This document shows positions 35,101-45,521 of a stretch of DNA of 64,000 bases, piece after piece; position 1 is the stretch's first letter; the number at the start of each line of letters is the position of its first letter. The notes beneath the pieces are model-generated. The model saw only the letters and a program-made list of their open reading frames with translations. It ran no database searches and was not told the DNA's origin. The DNA lies in contig OZ017757.1 in assembly GCA_963969365.1 (NCBI GenBank), positions 1,984,001-2,048,000 on the forward strand, given 5' to 3'. Position numbers and translations under genes: made by a program. The DNA is from Asterochloris sp. CNOR1 (Eukaryota > Chlorophyta > Trebouxiophyceae > Trebouxiales > Trebouxiaceae).

Positions 35101-36931
35101 GGATTGTCCACTGAGCCTGAGTCTAGTTCGGAGAGCCTAGGAATATGGCAAGCGCGTGCCAAACTTCAGGGAGGCCTGCAGACAGAGCCACTATGAAGCC
35201 AATGTCGAAAGGATGTCTGTGCATTGATGTGGCTCAGCGCAGCCGGCCACGTGCCTCAAGTCCACAAGCAACTGGGCAAGGTCTGCAGGCAGCAGCATAT
35301 GAGCCTGTGCAGGCTGGGGCAGGCAATGCATGTCCACTTGAATGCCAATCCGGAGGTGTGGCAGGCCTGCAGGCAGCCCCCCCTTGCGCTTGTGCTCTTG
35401 CTGCGGGGTAAATTCAAAGTCATCACCGTCCTGGGGCAAACCGGCCAGCTCAGCATCTCAGGGCTCACTCTGCAGCTGCAGGTGGCCTGCAGACAGGGAT
35501 GCGCTTGACTGCATGGGGGCTGCACATCCAGGCCCCTGTTGCTGCGTAGCCACTTGAGTAGCCATATGTACAATGTGAATAGGCCGCCTCATGCAGGGAG
35601 AGAGACAGCAACAAACCTGGGCTGTCTCAACTGCCGTTCCAGCTTCATGGCTATTCAGACACGTCAGGTCACATCGTCAGGCAAGGCTTTCATCGCCATC
35701 ATACAAGCACAGAGCCTGCCCAAAATCACTAGCTTTTCACAACATAGCGCGGCGTGCCTGCTTGTGCAGCACCACCAGGCACTGAGGGTGTGCAGGATCA
35801 TCGTTGCAATCACAGAATTGCGCAAAAACTTGGCAACTCAGGCCTGAAAGCACAAGGCCTGGCAGAATTCACTAACCCAAATGGACTTGCCTGCCTGTGC
35901 TGCGTGGCCAGCCACCGAGGCAGCCACCCGTCCCTTCTGGGACGAGTCTGCGATCCCGTTGACCAGCCTGACCACAGCCATGCTGTACTGCAGGCGCAGC
36001 ACCTCGTCAGAGGCTGCACTGGCGCTAGATAGGGGTCCGCCTCCGCTGGCATCCCTGCAAAGCAGGAGAGACCCTTTCTCTGAGACAAGACTTTACAGAA
36101 AGACGGCGCCATGTCCTCAAAGCACATGATGAAGGCTGCAACCGCGCCGCATGCGCATCCGCCTTCTCCCATCCCTGGATGGTAGGAGGCACACTTGGCT
36201 TTGGCATTCCCGCCCCGCTTGCCTGTCCTGTATCTGCCTGACCCTGCACAGCAGCAGAGGCGCCCAAGACATGACAGCACCTCACAAGAGGGCAAACTGT
36301 CTGTGCTCTGCCGGGTCGGCGGCTGTATCATGGCCTATGTCCACCTGCTCCTTACCCCTCTCTGCACGGCAGCCAGAGACAGGATGCGGCTGGCACTCGA
36401 ATCTTGTGTCCCGTCGCCAATGCTTTGCCTTGACCCCGCAAAGCAGCAGAGGAACCCTCACAACAACAGGCTATGCTGCCACTGTGATGAAGCTGTCAGT
36501 CTGCAGGTAGACACATGTGTCAGGCGCCACTGACTGCCCCATTGAAGGTGGCTGGCATGCAGGCGCTGCCTAGGACGGTAACTCTGAGGAGGCAAGGCCC
36601 CTGCGTGCACACTGACCTGAGTTGAGCCTCCACAAGCAATGCAGTGATGTCAACGCCCAGGGGGACCTTGCCCCTGCTGCGCCAGGCTGACAGCTGCGGG
36701 AGCATGAAACACGTGTCAGCTGCAATGTTCAGACGGTTGTATCAGCGGAATTGTCTGTCAAGAAGGGGCTCTGCATCCTGCTCCTCATCTGACTGGTTTG
36801 CCAGTGGTCTGTGGCAACTCTACCTGATTTAGAGCTTGCTGTCGCCTGCCACTTGACTCGGAAAATAGACTTGCATACACCTGTGCCCACTCCTGCCAGC
36901 AGCTCCAGGGCACTACCCTGCCTATGGCCAT
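32102..36931 (-). CDS. LAS1: LAS1 pre-rRNA processing endoribonuclease
   Basis: LAS1/LAS1L family nuclear HEPN ribonuclease that, in yeast and human, cuts ITS2 together with the Grc3/NOL9 kinase. Exons in coding order: 36931-36824, 36693-36617, 36054-35891, 35069-34894, 34565-34410, 34314-34167, 34080-33848, 33585-33466, 33312-32714 and 32477-32102, giving 718 aa. The N-terminus VVPWSCWQEWAQVYASLF, then LSAWRSRGKVPLGVDITALL, is typical. LRLQYSMAVVRLVNGIADSS and GLPRVLVDVRHEASHNELPA follow; RHEASH supplies the HEPN Arg/His/His catalytic motif. The middle contains helical repeats and a basic KGKKRKTT nuclear-signal-like stretch. The C-terminus WQSCAIGHLPCPHNPNGRLP fits the family tail. GC donors are inferred at 35890 and 34166. 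Exons 5 and 8 have the least certain edges. Confidence 0.88.
33718..33790 (-). repeat. Donor-side echo of LAS1 exon 7
   Basis: On the minus strand this intron stretch reads QCLVSWADLLLQPGQMR, a copy of the exon end QLLISWAELLLQSGQ followed by its donor VR. It lies about 121 bp downstream of the real junction at 33848. Confidence 0.8.
35225..35320 (-). repeat. Acceptor-side echo of the LAS1 catalytic exon
   Basis: The minus strand reads CTGCAG, then LAQLLVDLRHVAG, a decayed copy of the acceptor and start of exon 4 (LPRVLVDVRHEAS), about 210 bp upstream of it. The copy lacks the second His of the catalytic motif. Confidence 0.8.
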
Positions 36932-37130
36932 GGTCTGAGCTGTATTGTAGCCTCTGACCTAGCATTCATGACCTAGGCGCTTCTGATCTGACAAACTTCC
37001 AGGTGGCACATCGCATCCCAGCAGGCTGCAAAAGAGCCTAGAATCTCGGATCGGGATTGTGACAAGCTGTCAGCTCTGGCATCCTAATGGGAGCTTCGCT
37101 CACCTGCTAGTCTTTCCCTTAAAAAGCCGC
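36932..37130. promoter_or_regulatory. Short divergent promoter, LAS1 / SPP
   Basis: Only 199 bp separate the two start codons, so the promoters must overlap. CTTAAAAAGC lies 10-20 bases before the SPP ATG. No defined element was identified. Confidence 0.55.
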
Positions 37131-40100
37131 ATGACTGCCAGCACCAACACAGCCGTGAAGGACCCAGGCGTGCCATGCCCGTGGACCCATCTGCTGCTGG
37201 CAGGCTTTGCGCTGCTGCCACTGGTGGCGCCTGTGCCTGTGAACCTCAACATTGTTGTCACAGCCAGCCTAGCAGTCTATGTGGGATGCCTGCGCAGCAT
37301 CAAGCCCACTCCGCCTGAGGAGTCAATGACCAGACAGGTGATGCTTCAGGCTTTGAAAGGCAGAGGCTCCGCCTCCCAGCCATGATGCAGTGGTCAAGCA
37401 GGAGGCTGCTGCCAGCTGGCAGATAGTGCAGAGTCAAGTTGTGCTACGTCACTGTGGCCTTCAACATATCTGCTGATTTTGTCTCTTGCGGCACTGCGGC
37501 TGGTATGGCTGCCTCTGGGGTCACCCTCAAGTTCTGCCTGTGCACTGCAGGATGCGATGAAGTTCCCCCTCATTGGAAGCGCTGTCCTGTTTGGGCTTTT
37601 CGTGGTCTTTAAGATCCTGCCCAAGGACATGGTCAACCTGGTGCTGACAGGCTACTTCGTTCTGCTGGGGACCTTTGCCGTGACAGCTACCCTGCTGCCC
37701 TTTGTGGCAGCGCTGTGCAGCAAGCAGCTGCGCGAGAAGGAGTGGACCCTGCCTCCCATCCGGATCCCGATGCTCATGAAGGTGAGCTAATGCTGAGCTG
37801 TGGTTGTCAGCCAGAGGGTGGGCCCTTTGCCCAACTTCTGAGCAGTGAGGGGAGAGGCGTCCCTTATGAGGGTGCAATGCTGTGTCTCGACCTCTGCCAC
37901 CACAGTGCTCAAGAAGGTACGCTAAGCTGGCATTTCCAGCATTGGGGTTGGACGTCATTCTCGAGAGGGTGCAATGCTGTGCCCTTTGGCTTATGCCATC
38001 CCAGTGCTTTTGAAGGCAGCCTCTGTGCTATGCTGCAATGAGAGGAGGCTGCAGTCCTCAAAGAGGTGCATAGCCGTGCCACTGGGGCCAGATAGCAGTG
38101 TTCGTGATGGGCTGAAGACAGTTGCAGTGCCTTGATGGTACGCCTGCCAAGCTGCACTTCCACATCAAGACCATTGCAGCCGCACCATAGGAGTCTGTAT
38201 CCGTCATTAATGGAGGTGCAGCTCGGCAGGCAAACTGCACAATTTCTGGACGTGCCATAAGGTCCTGCACCAGAGTGCCGAATTGCATGATACAGAGTCC
38301 AATCGATTCGAAGGGAGCCATTGAGCTGTGTGCAGAGCTGCCATCAACATTGGTGCTCAAGGAAGGTACCCTGCTGTCCCACTGGGCTCTGCTCCAAGCT
38401 GCAACCTGTGTTGTGCACAAGTGGCTGGTGAAGCACTGTCCCAAGCCTTTCTCAAGGCTGCAGACATTGCTCTGGGTTGACCGGTTGCAGACGATGTGTT
38501 GAAGCTGCTGACTGCCACCAAGTTGTATGCCCTTGCTAGACACTGGGACCTCATCTCCTCACGACCTCAAGCATAAACTGGAAGCCTTTGAACCCTCTAG
38601 TGCTTTTGTGAGCTCCATAGGACACCTCCAGCTCCCAGCACTGCAGTCCCCTCCGTCTGCGCTGCAGGAGCCCTTTGAGCTGAAGCTGACTCTCCCAGAG
38701 ACCATTGGACTGCTCCCAGGCGTAGTGCTCTGCGTCTGGTAGGGACTCTGCATGATTACATGCAGAATGCCTGAGCTTTGGGATTTCAATGACGGCTGCG
38801 CCATATGATGATCTGTGCACCTGTACAGTGCCCACTGGCTGCTCCCCAAGTGTGACACATCTCTTGCTGTAAGTTGTGCTTCCCTGCACCTGCAATGGTG
38901 TTTGCCAACCGCCTTCAGCGGTGATGCAGCTGTATGGCATGCACTGTCCTGGTTGGCAGTGGCATTCTGACGCAAGCTCTGCTGCCAGCTGTCTGACAGG
39001 TGTCTCCGAGGACTGAAAGCAACACCCAGTGCTGCCAGCTTGTGTCAGGCACTGGGCCCAACTGCCGTGAGGAAGCACTGCATGGCCATGATCCGCCAGG
39101 GTGCTGCACCTTCTGCTGCCGGCTGTCCAAAGCTTTGCTGCTGCTGTGCAGGTTTGCCTACATGTAGCACTGGTTGCCTGCCTTTGCCACCTTCAGGTAG
39201 ACCAGCGCTCTGCTGCTGCTGTGCAGGTACTGCCTCAAAAAGCACTGGGTGGCCAACAACGCGCTGGGGCTCTGCTTCTCCATTCAGGGTGTAGAACATC
39301 TCTCCCTGGGCGCAGTCTCCACAGGTGTCATCCTGCTCGCTGGGCTCTTCTTCTACGACATCTTCTGGGTGTTCTGCACGCCCGTCATGGTCTCAGTGGT
39401 AAGAAATGCAATGCTGTGTCTATTTACCTCTAGTTTGATCTCTGACATCTCTTGCCATCTATTTGGAGTTCAACTGGCGCCATGTCGCCAGCGCAGCGCA
39501 TAAGCTGACAAGGAGCCCTGCCAGAATGACTCTCAGGCAGGCAGGTGTCGGAGATGAAGACCCGTCAAGCTGACAACTGTCCGGCTGAACTTCATTCCGC
39601 GTCCAGTATATTGCTGTGACCGCAGGCCAAGCCACATCCTCCCTGCATTGCAGCTCAAGTCATTTGCCTAAGCTGCTGCCTCCCTGCATTTGCTATAGTG
39701 GTGGTGCAATTGCCACGACAGGTGGAGCCCCCCCCTGGCACCTCTGTGCACTGGCTCTGCTGCATGCAACTGCTGGCAGTCCTTTGGCTACAGGCCAAGT
39801 CTTTTGACGCGCCCATCAAGCTGCTGTTCCCCCGAGCCATCACAGACCCTGAAGCAAGCCGTCCCTTCTCCATGCTTGGACTGGGCGACATCGTCATTCC
39901 AGGCATCTTTGTAGCCCTCCTGCTGAGATATGATGTGCTGCACCACCGCAAGTACTTCAGAAGGTAATATCAGCTGGTGGCTCTCCGTCTGGGCTTTGCT
40001 GTGAGGAACTCGTGTGGCTGAGATACAAGAAGCTGCACCATTGTGAGCTTTGCAGAGGCAAGACGCCCGGGCGACTTTGTTGTTAGGATTGTCTGATGTG

Positions 40101-40881
40101 CATTGCATCTTTCCTGCTGCGGAGGGACGACAGTCCGCTGTACTGCAGAGTGTGCAGGAGTTAAGAGGTGCTATGTGCATTTCTGCCAAGGGGTTGAGGC
40201 AAGACCCCTGGAGGCCCCTCGTGCCGTATGATGCACTCATTCAAAAGCTTGAGAGTTCTAAAATGCACTTTGCGTCACTCCACCGTATTGTCATCACCAT
40301 GTGACGACGAGCCACTTGGTGGGGTTTAACAGGTGCCTTGCCTTCACAGTGTCCTGCATCTTGCTCTGTGAAGCAGATGCAGGTCAAGTGCCAGCTTGCC
40401 CTCTTAACGAGAGGTGTACCTCACTGCTGCAGCTGCTACATCGGCTATGTCGGGGGCCTAGCGACGACCATTGTCGTCATGAATGTTTTCAGTGCAGCAC
40501 AGCCTGCGCTCCTCTATATAGTGCCAGCGGTGCTTGGGACTTCACTTGGCCATGCTGCCATCAATAAGGAGTTCAACCAGGTGGGCTTGGCGCAAATGCT
40601 GTGCCTGCATCTGTGTTAAAATTGCATCCGGACTCAGTGTTTGTGCAGGCTTGCGGCTGCTGCTGAGCTTGAACTACCGTGCAGCCTGTGGGCCATCACA
40701 ACTGTGGTCAGAAGTGCTGCTGAGGGACCCCTTGGCTTCAATGCAGGTCTTGCACTACTCTGAGAGCAAAGAAGACCAAGAGAAGGCTGGCAACATGGTC
40801 AAGGGTCAACAAGCCCAGCCGAGCACTGAAAGTTCTGCTTCAAAATTGAAAGAGAATGCACAGTTGAAAAAGGCCAGATGA
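37131..40881 (+). CDS. SPP: Signal peptide peptidase (intramembrane aspartyl protease)
   Basis: Presenilin-type GxGD aspartyl protease of the ER membrane that cleaves leftover signal peptides within the bilayer. Exons: 37131-37337, 37551-37781, 38668-38738, 39227-39398, 39794-39963, 40433-40580 and 40747-40881, giving 377 aa with every phase consistent. N-terminal block VNLNIVVTASLAVYVGC; catalytic YD in LAGLFFYDIFWVF; catalytic GLGD in FSMLGLGDIVIPGIFVALLL; PAL motif in AAQPALLYIVPAV. All active-site motifs are intact and about nine membrane segments fit the family. The tail is short and Lys-rich (KLKENAQLKKAR) without a clear KKxx signal. Intron 2 is long (886 bp) and holds degraded junction-like repeats. 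Homology to plant SPP is strong throughout. Confidence 0.95.
39130..39235 (+). repeat. Acceptor-side echo of SPP exon 4
   Basis: CTTTGCTGCTGCTGTGCAGG and the following TTTGCC-ACATGTAGCACTGG (39133-39175) copy the real CTCTGCTGCTGCTGTGCAGG plus TACTGCCTCAAAAAGCACTG (39208-39250). The period is 75 bp. Confidence 0.8.
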
Positions 40882-41808
40882 CACAGGCTATCTACTCTGC
40901 AAGCAATCCAGGTCACCCCTCTCATCCGCAGTTTCGTGCTTTGCATAAAGTTACAACCTGGGTCTTGGCTGCAGCATCAACACAAGTTCATGTCTTCTCA
41001 AGGAGTAGAAGGTTGATGGGCAGGGGTGAAACAGGACAGGGAAGCTGCAGATGTCGCACTCATGCAGTTGGAAAGGAACCTGCCAGACTGGTGGTCAGAT
41101 CATGCTCAGGGATGTGATGCTGATGCCGGTCGCACACTGACTTGAGGTGGGGCATTCGGATGAAGAGCCATTGGGCGGGAGGGCAGGCGCTATGCCTGAC
41201 TCTAGCTGGCTTGCTGGGCAGCGGCACAAGCCCAGGCTGCTGAACACCAGTTGATGGGGTTGTTGTGGTTCTGGTGATCCCTATCTGGGGGTACCCAGAA
41301 TGTGTAGGGTCTGCCCTAGTCGCCGTAGTAGGGCAACGACTGTGCCTTCACCCTGCACAACAAGAAAAGGACTCCTCAACTTGGTGTGCCCCACGAGCTG
41401 AGCAGATGCAAGCTACGCACAGCCAGGACAGATTATAGCTGCTGCATGAGGGGTAGGGACATCCAAAAGGGGATGGCTGGGTTTGCAAGCCTCTCTCTAC
41501 TTGCTGGCGGGCCTTGGGCTATCAACGGTCAGCATTGCACCCTGAGTTCATAAAGCCAGACTTTCCAGCATGATTTGCTGTTGTGCGGATCCACATCAAT
41601 GGCCTGGCGGGCAGTTTTAATGGGCATCATGACGGTCAGCCGGACCACGTTGTCCCAGCCACAGCGTCATACAAGGGCGCAGCACCAGTCAAGCTTTGAT
41701 GGCTTTCAAGACTCTCTGCTGCAATGCCAGCATTGCCACAGCATCTCTGGATCAACCAGACACTGCAGCTGCCCCCTCAATTTCAACCTCACCACTGACC
41801 ACCACAGC
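40882..41808. other. Intergenic, convergent 3' ends of SPP and PEP-mutase-like gene
   Basis: 927 bp with no recognised conserved coding exon, although a further 3' exon of the minus-strand gene is possible near 41600-41750. A small hairpin CTGGGGGTACCCAG (about 41285-41298) and a GCCCTA/TAGGGC inverted pair (about 41313-41334) are visible; their significance is unknown. Confidence 0.4.
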
Positions 41809-44800
41809 TCACCTGACAGTCAGCTTCTCCATGCCGTCCCCCCTGCCATAGCGCTCTTCCAGGGCAAGCCTCTCCTCCAGCCTGACCAGGCTGTTGAACT
41901 CGTCAAAGCTGGCCAGCAGCTTGAATTGGTCTTCATCAAGCTCACCCTTGTCCAGGAGCTGCCCGTACACAGTCAGCAGGGCACGCGCTGCAGCGTAAAC
42001 GCCTGCACAGGTGGGTTGGTGCAGGTCAGATAGCAGTCGATGGGAGTTGCACTGCAAGGTGCAACTGCTCACAGGCAGAGTGTACAGCCAAGAGGTGATG
42101 ATGAAGCTCATCGTGCAGCTCCACAGGCACCATGTAGCTGCTGGCAGCCATCACGGCAGGACATGCACACACAACAGGGGCAGCTGTCAGTCTTATGAGC
42201 TGCAAAGCAAGCATGTGGCATGACAAATTACGAACTAAACAATGCCATACATGGCAGCTGCCTCGAAAAGGGGTAGCGTCTTCAGAAGATGGGCCCACCT
42301 GTGACTGGTCGAAGCACCAAGTTGAATCCCATGTCTCGGCACGAGTCAAAGGTGTGCACTGGGGTCAGCCCACCCTCCAGCATGCTGCATACACGGATGC
42401 CCTGCAAGGCAGGGCATGCAGCAGCAGTAAGGGTCAGCCTCCACACGCATCTTCGCCCTTCATGCCGCCTGCCACACTGCACACAAGAACGCTCGGCAGG
42501 TATTATAAATAAAACAGAGCCATGGAACACCAGAAGATCGGCATTGATGCAGTCTGTCCCCCGGAATGCTGCACATGTGAATGCCCTGCAGGGCAGAGCC
42601 GGCCAATGCAGTCAGGCCCTGCCTGCCTCCACAAAACAGCCCTTAAGGCAGCCACACCTCCCAGCACACAGCTGGTGCAGAGGGCCCTGCGGGCCTGGCA
42701 GCGACGGTCAGCGCCGGCAGCAATTACCTCCAGAGGGTGGGGTGCTGGCGAACATGCTGCACATGCAGGTGCATCGCAGACCAGACATCCAGGAGAAGCG
42801 CACACCAAGGGAGAAAGGTACCTTGGTCTTCTGTCCCACTTCTTTGAGCTCGTGCACATTCCTGGGAGCCTCAACGTAGCTGGCATCAGCACCAGCGTCC
42901 TGCATCAGGGGGGCCACAAGATGATTGGGCCCCCCGCAACATTCAAAGCAAGTGCAACACTGCGGTGCCATTGGGCAGTGCCATGCTGAATGCGTCAACG
43001 CACAGCAAGCAGCATCAAGATGGGGCGCCTGCAGGCCTGCTCATGCTCTCAAGTCAAAAGTACTGATACCAATGTTGCATTGTTGCACCTGGTGAGAGCT
43101 TGCCTTCTTCCCAACCCAGCTCAGCCGGCCGTGCAGGACTCAAGTGGAGCATTTGCTCAGAAGTGCACAGCAATTGGCAGAAGCCACAGGAACAGACAGT
43201 GCAGGGGCCACCCAATCTGAGAATTGCCCTGGAGTCATTCTTGGCAGACTAGACCACCCCTACTGGCAGAAGAACCCCCCTGCTGGTGGCGTGAGCCTGC
43301 CCAGCAATCTCTGCATGCACCACCCAGCCTACGAATGGCCCCAACAGAAGCCAGTGTGACATTGCAAACGCTGAGTGGCCTGACTCACAATGTAGACATT
43401 GGCTCTGGTGATGGCCTCATCGAGGCCGTGCTTGGCAGATGTGGCGCGAACGTCCGTACGGGCGACAAGGAAGAAGTCAGAGTCGCCAATGACTTCCTTG
43501 GCAGCCCTGATCTGCGGCAGGTGAGGGCGACAAGATAACAACTTGGAGGGCATGGGACCTCTGTGCTGAGGAGCACGATGGGTGTATGGAGGCCCAAAGA
43601 TGGCCCAGGCATGGCTGCTAGGGACAGCTCGCCAGATATGCCAAGGATGCGTACCAAGGCTAACGGCAGCGGCTCTCTTTCTCTGCACTCAAGCTGCCAG
43701 GCTGGCACGGCAGATGAAGGCCACACTTCCCAGCCTGCTACATGCTGTGAGGCAGCCAAGCATCCAATTACGGGACGTCCAGCACTCTTACCACCATGCT
43801 CCTCCACCGCAAAATCTGCTTCCATGCATGCCATTTGAGTGTGCAGAGCAATATGGCACAGCCCAAACAGCACAGAGAGCCACCTGGAGCCATCTCTCCT
43901 GAACCACAGAGCAATGCTCTCCTTCCCACGCTGGGCACAACTGCAGCTCGGTCAGAAGGCAACCCACTTTAGCCACGTGCTCCTCCAGCCCAATGACCTC
44001 CTTGCCACGCATGCTGCCACTCTTCTTGGGCCACTTCTGGTCCTCCAGGATGCAGCCCTTAGCGCCGGCAGCGATAAATTGCCGCACTGTGCGCTGCACG
44101 TTGAGCACGTTGCCGCCGCCTGCAGGCACAGCAGCACGCCTGTGCGTTCACAGGAGTGTGGATGACAGTGCTGCATGTTGCACTCCCCAGGAGGACTGCT
44201 ACCTCGTGAGCAGGCGGCTCTCAGGGTCCACGCCAAACAATATGGGGCAACGGGTCAGCTGCAGGGAGCACCTGTGTCAGCATTGATGATGAGGAGGGAC
44301 ATTGCTGAAAAGCAAAATGTCCCCCCCTTGAGTGGCAGGTGTCCTCATTGGCGTCTTACCTGACACAACTTTGCAAAGCTGTAACATCTAGGCTTCATTC
44401 CCACACAGCATGGTTCCAGAGACCTCTGAGTTGCAGGGGTCACCTGTGTCAGCATCCACGATGACGGGGGTCGGCACCGACATGCACACCTGCCCAGCCT
44501 TGCGACTCATCTCTGGGGGTGTGAGGAGCCCCACATCGGGCTCCCCCAACAGGGTGGCAGACACCTGCACAGACAAGCTTCAGGCTGACCAGCTGTGCTG
44601 CAGTGGGTTCAGCAGGATTGTGCCTGAGACCAAAAAGCTGGTTGAGGTGCAGGTGCAAGGGGACTTCTGGCACTGCAAGATGCTCTCAGGCCATGAGTTG
44701 GGTGCATTGAATGGCACCCTGACAAGCACATTGTTCAGCTCTATCAGAGCCATGGGGGAGGCTGAATTTGGCTGAGGTGCAGGGCTGAAGCCAAGCACTG

Positions 44801-45161
44801 CGCACAGGCATAGGCAGGGATGCGTGACCATTGGTGCAATCAAGGGCCAGCAGCGCTCCAATGTTCTTGTGCAATGCATACGCGCTGCAATGGCACACTG
44901 ACGCACCGCATAGCCTGACAGGAAGGCTGCCTTGGCCCCTTGCTGACTGCAGATCCTGGCACTCAGTGCATCATAAATCCCTGGCACGATGAGATTGCCA
45001 TGCTCCTCGATCAGCTTGTGAATCGTGGTTTGACGAGCGCCATTGCTGGCTGCAGCTCGGCAGCTCAAAGGACCCCTCTTGCGCTTGAGGCAACTTTGAC
45101 GACAGGTAAGCCCTGTGGCGACCTGCTGCGCAGCTGCTGATCCCTGCATCGTGCTTTGCAT
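41809..45161 (-). CDS. Isocitrate lyase / PEP mutase family enzyme (CPEP phosphorylmutase-like)
   Basis: Member of the ICL/PEP-mutase superfamily most like plant carboxyvinyl-carboxyphosphonate phosphorylmutase/petal-death-protein homologues. Exons in coding order: 45161-44907, 44564-44444, 44119-43968, 43511-43389, 42899-42822, 42401-42299 and 42002-41809, giving 341 aa. Blocks in order: LIVPGIYDALSARI, LLGEPDVGLLTPPEM, VIVDADTGGGNVLNVQRTV, GCILEDQKWPKK, DFFLVARTDVRATSAKHGLD, DAGADASYVEAP and SMLEGGLTPVH. The ~40-residue Ser/Arg-rich N-terminus looks like an organelle transit peptide. The usual active-site K-K-C-G-H is K-K-S-G-S here, so the catalytic Cys and His are absent. The last codons (LTVR, TGA) overlap a good donor CAG|GTGAGC, so a further 3' exon cannot be excluded. 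Confidence 0.85.
42545..42775 (-). repeat. Two acceptor-side echoes of exon 42401-42299
   Basis: On the minus strand, 42588-42550 reads CTGCAG, then GIHMCSIPGG, and a copy near 42775-42740 reads RCTCMCSMF. Both resemble the true exon start GIRVCSMLEGG. Spacing to the real exon is about 183 bp and then 190 bp. Confidence 0.7.
44262..44305 (-). repeat. Donor-side echo of exon 44564-44444
   Basis: The minus strand reads MSLLIINADTG, then GTGCTCCCTGCAG, a copy of the exon end TPVIVDADTG plus donor GTGACCCCTGCAA, about 171 bp downstream of the real junction. Confidence 0.8.
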
Positions 45162-45521
45162 GCTGTCCGCTGGGACCCTCTTGTGGGGAGAGGGCACTGG
45201 TCAAACATGAGTCAACTTTGCAGTGTTGATGAGCCCCACATAGCCATTCCACGCACAGTCTCTGGCACGCGAAAGCTGGCCCCCGCATTTCTAAGCCATG
45301 TCAGGCATCATCCCAACAGAAGTGTGTATTGACAATCTTGATGCATTGCTCTGCCTCTGATTGGCATCTGCCAAAGGACCATCACGAAAGCCAAAGTGCC
45401 GACAAGTCAGCTAATTACCAACAGACACACAGACTGTCAGCCACAAGCATTTCTCAACAGAGCTCAGGGAGCAGCCAACAACCTAATCAAAAGGAGGCTC
45501 AAAGCGCTGGCAGTAGCAAAG
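45162..45521. promoter_or_regulatory. Divergent promoter region, PEP-mutase-like / CLP1
   Basis: 360 bp between opposite start codons; both promoters must lie here. No individual element was recognised. Confidence 0.5.

Noticed and set aside
37782-38667. Coding exons inside the long SPP intron 2
   Set aside because: Repeated GCTCAAG-AAGGTAC junction-like pieces occur, but SPP homology passes directly from exon 37551-37781 to 38668-38738 with matching phase.
41570-41808. A further 3' exon of the PEP-mutase-like gene
   Set aside because: The donor-like CAG|GTGAGC at the stop codon is suggestive, but no downstream segment showed a convincing acceptor with conserved coding sequence, so the in-frame stop was kept.
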